Below, one piece after another: positions 1 through 8,035 of a DNA stretch of 64,000 bases. Source of the DNA: Fluviicola sp. (GTDB lineage Bacteria; Bacteroidota; Bacteroidia; Flavobacteriales_D; Crocinitomicaceae). Every line of letters begins with the position of its first letter. The stretch's first letter is position 1. Made by a program: the position numbers and the translations under genes. Below the pieces are notes generated by a model, which saw only the letters and a list, made by a program, of their open reading frames with translations, did not search any database and was not told the DNA's origin. The stretch is taken from positions 1-64,000 of the forward strand of contig JARWZO010000021.1 in NCBI GenBank assembly GCA_029866325.1, read 5' to 3'.

Positions 1-318
1 TACCGACTCAAACAAGTAGATACGGATGGTGCTATCTCATATTCTGAAATACGCAATGTATCACTCGGATTTGGAAACGATATTCTTCTTTTCCCGAATC
101 CGGCGAACGACTTCTTTACGCTTGTTGGAAAAGATCTTTCGTTAGAACACATTCATCTCATTGATGCCTTTGGAAAAACAGTAAAACTTGATGTGGCTTC
201 CGTTTCTGAAGAAGCGATTACCTTCTCGACAACCTCTTTGAGTGCAGGTGTATACTTTGTAAGGTATCAGAATGATTTTGAAGAAAAGACAATTAAGTTA
301 AACGTCTATCATCAGTAA
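1..318 (+). CDS. C-terminal end of a secreted protein with T9SS type A sorting domain (partial)
   Basis: Reading frame 1 is open from the first base to a TAA at 316-318, so only the last 105 residues are visible and the start lies outside the window. It begins with a YRLKQVDTDG stretch, the end of the fibronectin-like module that often precedes the sorting tail, then shows LFPNPANDFFTL, the hallmark of the Por secretion-system (type A) sorting domain, and ends in GVYFVRY...KTIKLNV. Such tails direct outer-membrane export by the type IX system and are cleaved on the surface. The tail resembles that of the protein at 19969-22623. The N-terminal function is unknown. A hairpin terminator follows directly. 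Confidence 0.85.
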   Translation, partial: YRLKQVDTDGAISYSEIRNVSLGFGNDILLFPNPANDFFTLVGKDLSLEHIHLIDAFGKTVKLDVASVSEEAITFSTTSLSAGVYFVRYQNDFEEKTIKLNVYHQ

Positions 319-336
319 GAATCCTAAATTACAGAG

Positions 337-367
337 AAAAGGTTTTCGTTCTTCGGGAACCTTTTTT
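337..367. terminator. Rho-independent terminator, probably bidirectional
   Basis: An AAAAGGTT arm at 337-344 pairs with AACCTTTT at 358-365 around a 13-nt loop, followed by a T-run on the + strand and an A-run on the other side. It separates the converging T9SS gene (ends 318) and rnz (ends 374). Confidence 0.75.
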
Positions 368-373
368 CGTTTT

Positions 374-1285
374 CTACAAAACAATCACCATTCCGTCTTC
401 AACCACGATTGTATTTTCAAAAACCAATCTGGCTTCCGCCGCGTGAGCGTTGCCGTCTTCGTAACGGGCGCTCAAATGACCGAGTAACAATTGTCCAACT
501 TGCGCCAACTGAGCAATTTTAGCCGCTTGTGTGGCCGTTGAGTGAAAGGTTGCTTTGGCCCTATCAGCCATATTATCTAAAAAAGTAGCTTCGTGATATA
601 ACACGTCAACCTCTTGAATAAACGGCACAATCGCTTCTTGGTAAATCGTATCCGAGCAATACGCATAACTGCGGTGTTTGCGCGGTGCAAACGTATATTC
701 AGCCGATTTTAATACTGTTCCGTCTTCCAATGTCACATCTTCACCGCGTTTCAGTGCCGGAATGTGTACCAAGGATTGTTTCTCGCGTTTGTATTTTTCA
801 CCATCGAGCTGTCGCGCAAAGGGTTTTTCATTGATTCGGAAACCATTGGTCGGAATGCGATGTTTGAGCGGAAACGTATGTATTTCGATGCGATTATCTT
901 CAAACAACAACTGTGGTGTTTTACCATCGAGTGTTACAAAATCGATACCGAAACCGATGATCGCTCCTCCAATTTCCAACTGCATGCGAATGATTTGTTC
1001 CAGTCCTTCAGGTCCGTAAACGGTGATTCCCTGATTGCGCCCCAATAAATGCATGGAACTCAACAATCCCACCAAACCAAAAAAATGATCGCCGTGCAGA
1101 TGGGAAATTAAAATATGTGAGATTTTCTGAAGACTTATACCGCTACGGCGCAATTGATTCTGCGTTCCTTCACCACAATCGATCAGAATGTGTCTGTCGT
1201 TGCACCAAACGTATTGGGCACTCGGATTTCTAAGAGAAGTTGGAAGAGCAGCTCCGGAGCCTAGAATGGTGACTTCAAACCGCAT
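374..1285 (-). CDS. rnz: Ribonuclease Z (tRNA 3' processing endonuclease)
   Basis: 303 residues, the usual length of bacterial RNase Z. It removes the 3' trailer from tRNA precursors in the cytoplasm. The metallo-beta-lactamase zinc motif HLHGDH is at residues 62-67, after the family-typical ILGSGAALPT start and LIDCGEGTQ. Later histidines (SYAYCSDT region, HEATF, STATQAA, LGHLSARY) match the tRNase Z core. It is the last gene of a leftward operon, 4 bp after the STAS gene and downstream of pyrB and pyrR. ATG start at 1285. Confidence 0.95.
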   Translation of the reverse strand: MRFEVTILGSGAALPTSLRNPSAQYVWCNDRHILIDCGEGTQNQLRRSGISLQKISHILISHLHGDHFFGLVGLLSSMHLLGRNQGITVYGPEGLEQIIRMQLEIGGAIIGFGIDFVTLDGKTPQLLFEDNRIEIHTFPLKHRIPTNGFRINEKPFARQLDGEKYKREKQSLVHIPALKRGEDVTLEDGTVLKSAEYTFAPRKHRSYAYCSDTIYQEAIVPFIQEVDVLYHEATFLDNMADRAKATFHSTATQAAKIAQLAQVGQLLLGHLSARYEDGNAHAAEARLVFENTIVVEDGMVIVL

Positions 1286-1289
1286 GTTA

Positions 1290-1631
1290 TCAAACGGTCA
1301 TTTCGCCTATTGCCGATTCGATATCAGCGGTGATTTTAAGAATTTTATCCAATTGGGAAATACGGATCATTTTCGAAACAGCTTCCTGCAAGCCACACAT
1401 GGCAAAAGAACCATTGGTGTCTTTACACAAACGATTGGCCATCAAAATAGCAGATAAACCGGAAGAATCACAATAACGTGTTTTGGAAAGATCGAGGATA
1501 ATGTTGTTGATTCCTTTTTTATTCAACACAACAAATTCAGCTTTCAAATCGGGTGCATTAACGGCATCAAGTTTCTCAACGCCTGATTTGACGATAGCGT
1601 AGTGTGTTTCCTGGATGATTTCGAAATTCAT
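1290..1631 (-). CDS. STAS-domain protein, anti-anti-sigma-factor type
   Basis: 113 residues forming a single STAS domain. The DSSGL motif at residues 55-59 contains the serine phosphorylated in SpoIIAA/RsbV-like antagonists. Proteins of this type act in partner switching with HPK-like serine kinases, relieving or imposing control of a sigma factor or another output. No anti-sigma kinase lies beside it, but a SiaB-like kinase gene sits 13 kb away at 14334-14906; a link is only a guess. The gene is 4 bp upstream of rnz and 49 bp downstream of pyrB in one leftward operon, so its placement is probably for co-expression and not pathway function. Confidence 0.88.
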   Translation of the reverse strand: MNFEIIQETHYAIVKSGVEKLDAVNAPDLKAEFVVLNKKGINNIILDLSKTRYCDSSGLSAILMANRLCKDTNGSFAMCGLQEAVSKMIRISQLDKILKITADIESAIGEMTV

Positions 1632-1680
1632 TTTGTCGCGTCGTTTTTCAAATGTAACAAAATAATTTAACGTCTGATTT

Positions 1681-2610
1681 TTAACGTCCGATTTTTCCTG
1701 CCAACAAATAAATAACAGCCATGCGCACAGCCACTCCGTTTTCTACTTGTTGCAAAATGATCGATTGTTTAGAATCGGCAACATCGCTGGTGATTTCCAC
1801 TCCACGATTGATCGGTCCGGGGTGCATGACCACAATTTCTTTGTCCAGATTATCCAAAATTTCCTTCGTTAATCCGAATTGCATGGAATATTCACGCAAA
1901 GTCGGAAAATATTGAATGTCTTGTCGTTCAAGCTGAATGCGTAACATATTGGCCACATCGCACCATTCAAGCGCGCGTTGCAGGTTGTGTTCTACTTTCA
2001 CCCCTAATTGATCGATGTATTTCGGAATCAATGTTGTAGGTCCGCAAACCATCACTTCCGCTCCCAATTTCTGGAGTGTGTAAATGTTAGAAAGCGCTAC
2101 TCGTGAGTGCAAAATATCGCCAATGATCGCTACTTTTTTTCCTTCAACAGAACCTAAGCGTTCGCGAATAGAAAATGCATCCAATAAACCTTGCGTTGGA
2201 TGTTCATGCGTTCCGTCACCGGCGTTGATGACACGTGTATTGGTGCGTTGCGACAGAAACAATGCTGCTCCCGGATTCGGATGGCGCATCACTACCATGT
2301 CCACTTTCATGGAAAGGATATTATTAACCGTATCTATAAGCGTTTCCCCTTTTTTTACTGATGAAGAAGAAGCAGAGAAATTCACCACATCTGCCGAAAG
2401 GCGTTTTTCCGCCAATTCGAACGATAAACGGGTGCGGGTAGAATTTTCAAAAAACAGGTTCGCGATGGTAATATCACGCAACGAAGGAACTTTTTTGATA
2501 GGACGGTTAATGACTTCTTTGAAACTATCCGCCGTTTTAAAAATCAATTCAATATCCTGACGCGTCAGGTCACGAATGCCGGTCAAATGCTCAACGCTTA
2601 ACTGTTCCAT
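1681..2610 (-). CDS. pyrB: Aspartate carbamoyltransferase catalytic subunit
   Basis: 309 residues, full length. It condenses carbamoyl phosphate with aspartate in the committed step of pyrimidine synthesis. The carbamoyl-phosphate loop STRTR is at residues 57-61 (FFENSTRTRLSFE), followed by the SSSVKKGET, HPTQ (GDGTHEHPTQ) and HPGPINRG signatures. The start ATG at 2610 lies inside the 3' end of pyrR (20-bp overlap), implying translational coupling. No pyrI regulatory-subunit gene is adjacent. Confidence 0.97.
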   Translation of the reverse strand: MEQLSVEHLTGIRDLTRQDIELIFKTADSFKEVINRPIKKVPSLRDITIANLFFENSTRTRLSFELAEKRLSADVVNFSASSSSVKKGETLIDTVNNILSMKVDMVVMRHPNPGAALFLSQRTNTRVINAGDGTHEHPTQGLLDAFSIRERLGSVEGKKVAIIGDILHSRVALSNIYTLQKLGAEVMVCGPTTLIPKYIDQLGVKVEHNLQRALEWCDVANMLRIQLERQDIQYFPTLREYSMQFGLTKEILDNLDKEIVVMHPGPINRGVEITSDVADSKQSIILQQVENGVAVRMAVIYLLAGKIGR

Positions 2611-3151
2611 TCAATTCTGGTGTAAACAACATAACTTTATCTGCTCCTTCGCTTTCTTTCCATTCTACGGAAACGCGTTCCGAATTGAGGGTATCAACGG
2701 CTTTACCGATGTAATCGGCTTGTATGGGAAGATCGCGCTGAAAACGGCGATCAATCAGCACCAACAATTCCACGCATGTGGGTCTACCAAACGCCAGCAA
2801 GGCATCCAAGCCCGAGCGTATGGTTCTTCCCGTATACAACACATCATCGATCAGTACCACTTTCTTGTTTTCGATGCTAAAATCGATGTTGGTTGCGCTG
2901 GGAATAAGTGGTTTCTCTCTGCGGCGAAAATCGTCGCGGTAAAACGTAATGTCCAACTGACCACAAGTAACTGAGTGTTTTGTAATTTCTTCCAGAATGG
3001 TTTTTAACCGTTCCAACACGTGAATGCCTCGCGGTTGCAGGCCGATGAGCACAGTTGAAGAGAAATCCGAATGATTTTCAATGAGTTGATAGGCAAGTCT
3101 GTTCATCGTTAATTGAACATGTTGGTCGTCTAAAATGACTTGCTTTTCCAT
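2591..3151 (-). CDS. pyrR: PyrR: pyrimidine operon regulator / uracil phosphoribosyltransferase
   Basis: 186 residues from the ATG at 3151; a longer reading back to 3223 adds a hydrophobic 24-residue tail not expected in this family, so the shorter start is preferred. PyrR proteins bind UMP/PRPP, and in Firmicutes attenuate pyr mRNA; many also have uracil phosphoribosyltransferase activity. The PRPP-binding loop VVLIDDVLYTGRTI is at about residues 98-111, and the fold is that of type I phosphoribosyltransferases. It is the first gene of the pyrR-pyrB-STAS-rnz operon. I could not identify a PyrR-binding leader RNA upstream. Confidence 0.93.
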   Translation of the reverse strand: MEKQVILDDQHVQLTMNRLAYQLIENHSDFSSTVLIGLQPRGIHVLERLKTILEEITKHSVTCGQLDITFYRDDFRRREKPLIPSATNIDFSIENKKVVLIDDVLYTGRTIRSGLDALLAFGRPTCVELLVLIDRRFQRDLPIQADYIGKAVDTLNSERVSVEWKESEGADKVMLFTPELNGTVKR

Positions 3152-3565
3152 TGGAACAAAGTTAAAAAAATAAAATAAGAATCGATCGATCCGTTTGAAA
3201 AATCCGATGGAGCAATTGTCCAAATCGCGGGAAAGGTACTGAACATCAACCTCTGATAATTGAATTAACTAAATCCTTTTACCATTATATTCCTACCGAT
3301 TAATCAACGGTTGATTCCAATCAATGTTTTTTAGTTAAACATTGTAACAATTCCTTTATCTTTGATTCATAAACAAAGGCAAGCGCTAAAGTGTTTTTGT
3401 TTAAGTTTCTACATAAATTAAGTTTACTGGTTCCGCACGATAAGGCTTTTTCATAGGGTTTGTTATTGGTTGACATTTTGGTTGTTTTTGAGTTTTTCTT
3501 GCGGAACCAGTTATTTAATTTTCAGCGTTATTTTATCACAACACCGTTTTTTTATCCCGAATAAT
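3152..3565. promoter_or_regulatory. Divergent intergenic region with promoter element and 12-bp inverted repeat
   Basis: The region between pyrR and the hydrolase holds a good Bacteroidota -7 element, TATCTTTG, at 3357-3364 on the + strand. About 60 bp downstream, ACTGGTTCCGCA (3426-3437) is repeated as its exact reverse complement at 3500-3511, enclosing 62 bp. If transcribed, this is a long-looped hairpin in the 5' leader of the hydrolase mRNA. No tRNA or other gene is visible. Confidence 0.45.
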
Positions 3566-4405
3566 GTGAGTCCTATCAAACAACATTCAAGCGGATTTGC
3601 ACGATTTAAACGCTTTTTCCTGCGTTTCAGTCTGGTGATTTTTATCCTATATGCTTCCGGTTGTTTACTGGTGTATTTCAATCAGGAAAAATTGCTCTTT
3701 CACCCCGAAAAACTAGCTAAAACACATTCCTTTTCGTTTGAAACAGCTTTCAGGGAATTCGATCTAACAACCCCTGACGGTGAATCACTCAACGGCTTGT
3801 TGTTCTCGGGCGACAGTTCACACCGGCGCTTGATTTTCTACTTGCACGGAAATACCGGAAGTCTACAAGATCAGGAAGGTCCGTCGGCATTTTACACGTC
3901 GCTCGGATATGATATCTGCTGTTTCGATTACCGCGGATTCGGGAAAAGTTCAGGTAGCAACACCAATCAAGATCAATTAGTTGATGATGTGCGATTGGTT
4001 TACAAGCATCTCAAAAAGCAGTACAAGGAAAGCGAAATTGTCATCATCGGTTATTCACTTGGAACAGGTCCGGCAACTATTTTAGCTTCTGAAAACAACC
4101 CGAAACAATTAATTTTACTAGCACCCTATTATTCGGTAAAAGAACTGGCTGCCGAACGTCACCTTTACATTCCTTCATTTTTGGTTGCTTATCCGTTTGA
4201 AACGTTCAGGTACATTCAACAGGTGAAATGTCCGATAAGCATTTTTCATGGGAAACAAGATAAAGCAATTCCTTTCAGTTCATCCAAACGACTGGCAGGA
4301 CTTTTAAAGAAAGATGATCTTTTTGTGCCTTTGGAAAATTGTGATCATAATGAGATTGGAAAACATGCTGTTTTTACCAAAAGCATTACGCAAATGTTAA
4401 AATGA
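3566..4405 (+). CDS. Membrane-anchored alpha/beta hydrolase
   Basis: An N-terminal membrane segment (LVIFILYASGCLLVYF) is followed by LLFHP, typical of the YfhR/BEM46-like serine hydrolases, a LHGNTG oxyanion motif, DYRGFGKSSG, the nucleophile elbow GYSLGTG, and late acid and base positions (HGKQDKAIP, CDHNE). Substrate unknown; the protein is probably anchored in the inner membrane. The reading frame extends back to a TTG at 3470 but has no internal ATG. The GTG at 3566 lies beyond a 12-bp inverted repeat (3426-3511) and gives a protein that begins shortly before the membrane segment, so I prefer it; the 3470 start would add 32 residues. A TATCTTTG promoter element sits at 3357. Confidence 0.82.
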   Translation: MSPIKQHSSGFARFKRFFLRFSLVIFILYASGCLLVYFNQEKLLFHPEKLAKTHSFSFETAFREFDLTTPDGESLNGLLFSGDSSHRRLIFYLHGNTGSLQDQEGPSAFYTSLGYDICCFDYRGFGKSSGSNTNQDQLVDDVRLVYKHLKKQYKESEIVIIGYSLGTGPATILASENNPKQLILLAPYYSVKELAAERHLYIPSFLVAYPFETFRYIQQVKCPISIFHGKQDKAIPFSSSKRLAGLLKKDDLFVPLENCDHNEIGKHAVFTKSITQMLK

Positions 4406-4465
4406 GCCCAACGCTACAACCTTTTTAGTCGTTATTGCATCATAGATATATTAATCCTAAAGGTC

Positions 4466-5992
4466 ATGAAAAAACTAATTCTAATCGCGTTACTAATTCA
4501 TTCAGCTGCTTTCGGTCAATCTTCTAAAGGTCAACTGATTTTTACAGATGCCTCATTTCAATATCAAAATACGAATGATTTTAGTTCAAAAGGCACCAAA
4601 CATGCTATGTGTGGAACTGGATATGACAATGTTACTTATGCAGCTTATGGTTGGGTAACCGTTTTCGATGATAATCAGGCAGTTTGGTCAAAAAAAATAC
4701 CATTATCAGATTTTTATGCGAATAATGCCAGTATCAAACTCATGAATAACTCAGAGGATGTGGTACTTTGTTTGGAAGGCACCAATTCCAGCACAAATCG
4801 CTATGGTTACGCATTAACGCGACTCAATTATGCAACCGGAGATGTTGTTTGGAGTAAACATGTTCAATTTGCTGATAGTATGTTGGGAAATTACACCTTT
4901 TTAGACGCTGTAAAAGTCAATGCACAAGACGAGATTATTGTCACCAATTCGTTATTTGATTGTTTGTATGCGGCTAAATTTTCTGCAACCGGTGATCTGA
5001 TTTTTTCTAAGAAAATCAACAATATAAATGATGGTATTGGTAAAAACCCCGGTTTTAGCTTTACTGAAACATCAGATGGTGGATATATTGGAACGCTGAA
5101 GAATGAAAGCAACCCAACATTGGTGAAATTAAATTCGGATTTATCCGTTGCTTGGTCAAAGATTTGGTCGATTGAAGGCTATAGTCACCCGAGAACAACA
5201 CTTGAATTGAGTAATGGTAAATTTGCCATTGCCGGTTTAGGAGACCTCGGTTGTTTCATTGCCATCATGGATCAAAATGGAGTGATTGAATCGTATAAAA
5301 CCATTCAAAGTCAAGCAGGTAGTTATTATGGATTGGATTACCTGTCTGAAATGAGCGAGAACAAGTTTTTTGCTGTAGGATTTGGATTCTGTATGACAAT
5401 TGACATGACCACAGGTCTGGTAACAGAATATAACAATGCCTATGGCTCACAACTTAACTTTAACTTATCCGGAGGAGTAAATCTTTATGAAGGTTTTGCC
5501 AACCCAAACGCTCCAAATACGGCATCGTTCAGCACGCTCTTCAATCCGGAAGAAAGTTCGTGTAATCCATTTCAAACGACCAGCTATTATAGCGCAGATG
5601 TCACACTTTCACCTAATCAAGTGATGAATACCACGTTTTATGTTGTAAATACGGGTGATCTTTCTAATTATACGTTGACTGCACAACCATTGAGTGTGAG
5701 TTTGGTGTCCGGTTGTTTTTTAAGTGTTGATGAGACAACGAGCTTATCATTTGAACTATTTCCAAATCCTGTTTCAACGGATAATCAGCTAACGATACAA
5801 TTGAGAAACAATGCGCTTTCAGGAGAATCCATTCAGTTAACAGATTTATCCGGAGCCGTTATCCAGCAGGTTAAAGTCGAAAGTTCGACGATAGAAATGA
5901 CCATTCCGAAAGTGGCTGCAGGCATGTACATGGTCAATTATCTAGATCAAAACAAGAATATTATTGCTTCCAAGAAATTGGCGGTGAATTAA
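4466..5992 (+). CDS. Secreted protein with T9SS type A sorting domain
   Basis: 508 residues with a signal peptide (MKKLILIALLIHSAAFGQS) and a C-terminal Por-type sorting domain (SFELFPNPVSTDN...GMYMVNYL...KKLAVN). The middle, about residues 25-420, carries recurring W-S-K and GDVVWSK/GDLIFSK motifs spaced about 50-60 residues apart, suggesting a beta-propeller-like fold as in many Flavobacteria secreted proteins whose function is not known. It is monocistronic, bounded by the hydrolase gene and a strong hairpin terminator. It is expected on the cell surface or released. Confidence 0.9.
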   Translation: MKKLILIALLIHSAAFGQSSKGQLIFTDASFQYQNTNDFSSKGTKHAMCGTGYDNVTYAAYGWVTVFDDNQAVWSKKIPLSDFYANNASIKLMNNSEDVVLCLEGTNSSTNRYGYALTRLNYATGDVVWSKHVQFADSMLGNYTFLDAVKVNAQDEIIVTNSLFDCLYAAKFSATGDLIFSKKINNINDGIGKNPGFSFTETSDGGYIGTLKNESNPTLVKLNSDLSVAWSKIWSIEGYSHPRTTLELSNGKFAIAGLGDLGCFIAIMDQNGVIESYKTIQSQAGSYYGLDYLSEMSENKFFAVGFGFCMTIDMTTGLVTEYNNAYGSQLNFNLSGGVNLYEGFANPNAPNTASFSTLFNPEESSCNPFQTTSYYSADVTLSPNQVMNTTFYVVNTGDLSNYTLTAQPLSVSLVSGCFLSVDETTSLSFELFPNPVSTDNQLTIQLRNNALSGESIQLTDLSGAVIQQVKVESSTIEMTIPKVAAGMYMVNYLDQNKNIIASKKLAVN

Positions 5993-6014
5993 GATTATAC
6001 CTATAAATCAACTG

Positions 6015-6053
6015 AAAGGAGGATAACGTAACTCGTTTATCCTCCTTTTCGTT
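6015..6053. terminator. Bidirectional hairpin terminator overlapping the end of the SUI1 gene
   Basis: AAAGGAGGATAA (6015-6026) and TTATCCTCCTTT (6037-6048) form a perfect 12-bp stem with a 10-nt loop, followed by a T-rich stretch on the + strand. The right arm contains the stop codon and last codons of the minus-strand YciH gene, so one structure ends both converging transcripts. Confidence 0.85.
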
Positions 6054-6381
6054 TCACTTTATACCCTTCTTTCTGCAAGAGTTCCATGACTTTGTCGCGG
6101 AAATTGCCTTGCACAATAATTTCTCCGTCTTTGGCCGTTCCGCCAACACCACACTTGCTTTTGAGGAGTTTCCCCAAATCTTTCAGGTCGTCATCGGTAC
6201 CGATAAATCCTTCTACTAGTGTCACCTCTTTACCGCCACGTTGTTTCCTGTCGATGGAAACGTACAAGGTTTGCTGATTTGCGGAAAGCGTTTCCTGCTC
6301 CGCATTGTCTTCCTGATCGTAGCTGAAATTGGGGTTCGTTGAATAAACGATGTTGATACGTTCTTTTTTGTTCTTGCTCAT
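6037..6381 (-). CDS. yciH: SUI1/YciH-family translation initiation factor homologue
   Basis: 114 residues. The C-terminal two thirds match the eIF1/SUI1 fold (KEVTLVEGFIGTDDDLKDLGKLLKSKCGVGGTAKDGEIIVQG, shown here in fragments: VEGF..., LKSKCGVGGTAKDG, IVQGNFRDKV). Bacterial members bind the 30S P-site region and influence start-codon or tRNA discrimination; they are not essential in E. coli. The start overlaps the stop of the upstream GDPD-like gene by 4 bp (ATGA type), so the two are translationally coupled. Confidence 0.92.
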   Translation of the reverse strand: MSKNKKERINIVYSTNPNFSYDQEDNAEQETLSANQQTLYVSIDRKQRGGKEVTLVEGFIGTDDDLKDLGKLLKSKCGVGGTAKDGEIIVQGNFRDKVMELLQKEGYKVKRKGG

Positions 6382-7172
6382 GGGTACTTTTCAATAATTG
6401 CCGCTTTCAGATTATCGGTCAACACATAATCGGGGTGTTTTTTCAATGCCGAACGAATTCCTTTGGGCGATCTGACTTCAAAAATAACAACTTCTTTGCC
6501 AGCTGCTTTCACCGACTCTACTTCCGACCGGTCAATTTCCGAATTACGGATGCACAAACCGGTTGTTTCGGCCAACAGACCTAGATTCAAATAACCGTTG
6601 GCACTTCCAATCTCAAAATAAACCTTCCAGCCTTTGAGGTAAAAAGCGTGTATCCAACCCGGATTATTTGTAACGACGGTCACTTCAGACAATGAAAAAG
6701 GCGTCAATGCCGTGTCGATAGCATTGATGACTGTTTGTTGATCGAGAAACTGTTCGGTACACGAGTTGTAGTGGCGTACATCTAAAAAGCAGGTTTTGGT
6801 GGCAAACGGGAAATCCAAATCAGCCAATTTCAACAGTCCTTCGTTTTCCAGTCCGTTGTAGAAAATGGTCTTGAGGTAATCATCATTCACAGAATTGATA
6901 CATCCTTCACCTTTCGTATCATCGTTTAATAATTCATCGTGAAACAACCACATCGATCCGGAAGCCGAGCATTGAACATCAATTTCAACACCGTCGATTC
7001 CTTCCAAATGAACCGCATAATCGATTGCTTCCTGTGAATTATCGTGATAGGGCGAAGTCTCGGCATCCAACCCCGAAGCAGCATGTCCAATCAGTTTGAC
7101 GTCGTTGAATTGCTCCTTTTTCTTGCACGAAAACACCAAAAAGGCTGCTATGAACATGAATTTATAACGCAT
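6378..7172 (-). CDS. Glycerophosphodiester phosphodiesterase-like lipoprotein
   Basis: 264 residues. The N-terminus ends in a lipobox-like LVFSC (Cys16), so it is probably a lipoprotein of the cell envelope. GDPD-type residues are visible: LIGHAASG (His30), an Asn45 in place of the usual E-N pair, GVEIDVQ (Glu63, Asp65) and LFHDE (His78). These metal-dependent TIM-barrel enzymes cleave glycerophosphodiesters. The C-terminal half (KGIRSALKKHPDYVLTDN) matches the usual end of the barrel. Sequence divergence from housekeeping GlpQ leaves the substrate open. It overlaps the upstream gene by 11 bp and the downstream yciH by 4 bp. Confidence 0.8.
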   Translation of the reverse strand: MRYKFMFIAAFLVFSCKKKEQFNDVKLIGHAASGLDAETSPYHDNSQEAIDYAVHLEGIDGVEIDVQCSASGSMWLFHDELLNDDTKGEGCINSVNDDYLKTIFYNGLENEGLLKLADLDFPFATKTCFLDVRHYNSCTEQFLDQQTVINAIDTALTPFSLSEVTVVTNNPGWIHAFYLKGWKVYFEIGSANGYLNLGLLAETTGLCIRNSEIDRSEVESVKAAGKEVVIFEVRSPKGIRSALKKHPDYVLTDNLKAAIIEKYP

Positions 7173-7674
7173 ACGACCACGAAATTTCAGCGAAGGTATT
7201 CCACGAAATGGAATGTACGAACTTTTCGCGTGCCGACGACCAATTCTGCTCTACCGCAGGCCCGATTCCGGCTGAGAATCTGAATCGACTTCGGTTTCCT
7301 GTTCCCACATAAGCCCCCAGAAAAGCTTCTTCTTGATACGATCTACCATGCGACGATTGTTTGTTGAAACGGAGCGTTGACAAAGACAATCGAGCCAACG
7401 GTCCCGTTTGAATCCAGCGCTTTTTCACCAAATGAAAACCGTATTGATAATGAAGTTGCGGGTACAATCGGCGTTGAAAAAAAGTAGTGCTTGCTCCCAC
7501 CGACAACCCAATCTGATGCTGGTGAGTGCCGTTTTCACGTTCTGCTTGAAATCCGGTAAACAAATCGTACGGATGATAAACGACTTGTGTTCCTAACCGA
7601 TAAACTAATGAATCTTGTGCTTTGGCAGAAACAGCACAACAACAGATCAACAGCATGATTACCGGAAATTTCAT
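7162..7674 (-). CDS. Small predicted outer-membrane or periplasmic beta-rich protein
   Basis: 170 residues from ATG at 7674; the open frame has a TTG two codons earlier (7680). A clear signal peptide (MKFPVIMLLICCCAVSAKAQ) is followed by alternating hydrophobic/polar strands with many aromatic residues (LHYQYGFHL, FRFSAGIGPAV, NTFAEISWSYAL) and ends in an aromatic-rich strand, the pattern of a small beta-barrel. I do not recognise a named family. It heads the operon with the GDPD-like lipoprotein and yciH (11-bp overlap). Confidence 0.7.
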   Translation of the reverse strand: MKFPVIMLLICCCAVSAKAQDSLVYRLGTQVVYHPYDLFTGFQAERENGTHQHQIGLSVGASTTFFQRRLYPQLHYQYGFHLVKKRWIQTGPLARLSLSTLRFNKQSSHGRSYQEEAFLGAYVGTGNRSRFRFSAGIGPAVEQNWSSAREKFVHSISWNTFAEISWSYAL

Positions 7675-7695
7675 GGACAAATTTAGTTTAATCAG

Positions 7696-7771
7696 TTTTC
7701 AGTTTACGAGTTTATTACGTTTTTAGCCAATCGGCAAACATATTAAACCAAGAAACTTATGAAACTGAAAA
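7696..7771. repeat. Imperfect inverted-repeat-bounded intergenic element
   Basis: TTTTCAGTTTACGAGTTT (7696-7713) and AAACTTATGAAACTGAAAA (7753-7771) are near-reverse complements flanking about 40 bp. The arm sequence (CAGTTT...GAGTTT / AAACTTATGAAACTGAAA) resembles the arms of the element at 34967-35073, suggesting a dispersed family. Confidence 0.5.
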
Positions 7772-7785
7772 ACTTATGAAACTAC

Positions 7786-7929
7786 TTAAAGCTTCGGGCA
7801 CTTGCGACAATGAACGCCTTTTCTCTTGTACTTCTTGCAACAATCTTTCTTTTTATCGCACGAACAATTGGCGCATGATAATTCAAACACTTGCGGAAGG
7901 TTTGTCGGCTGGAGAACGGCTTGCTTCAT
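7786..7929 (-). CDS. Small Cys/Lys-rich protein of 47 residues
   Basis: A short gene read on the minus strand: ATG at 7929, TAA at 7786-7788. The product starts MKQAVLQPTN, continues CANCSCDKKKDCCKKYKRKG and ends HCRKCPKL, with seven cysteines in paired spacing (C-x2-C-x-C, CC, C-x2-C), which suggests metal binding, probably zinc or iron, in the cytoplasm (no signal peptide). A perfect TAnnTTTG -7 element (TATCTTTG on the minus strand) lies at 7952-7959, about 25 bp before the start. I recall similar Cys-Lys-rich small proteins in other Bacteroidota but cannot name a family. Confidence 0.7.
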   Translation of the reverse strand: MKQAVLQPTNLPQVFELSCANCSCDKKKDCCKKYKRKGVHCRKCPKL

Positions 7930-7991
7930 TGTTATTTAGAATTGTTCTACGCAAAGATAATTGCAAAATTTGAATTGGAGGGGAATTGTAT

Positions 7992-8017
7992 AAAAAAATC
8001 CGCGCAAGGCGGATTTT
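7992..8017 (-). terminator. Rho-independent terminator of the 8036-8746 gene
   Basis: On the minus strand the stem AAAATCCGC/GCGGATTTT (8009-8017 with 7995-8003) has a 5-nt loop and is followed by a run of seven T (A-run at 7992-7998). It lies 19 bp beyond the stop codon at 8036. Confidence 0.85.
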
Positions 8018-8035
8018 GAAGACCTTTGATAATTG

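Noticed and set aside
7776-7973. 65-residue + strand ORF opposite the Cys-rich gene
   Set aside because: It is antisense to the 47-residue Cys-rich reading frame, which has a better promoter and more plausible composition.
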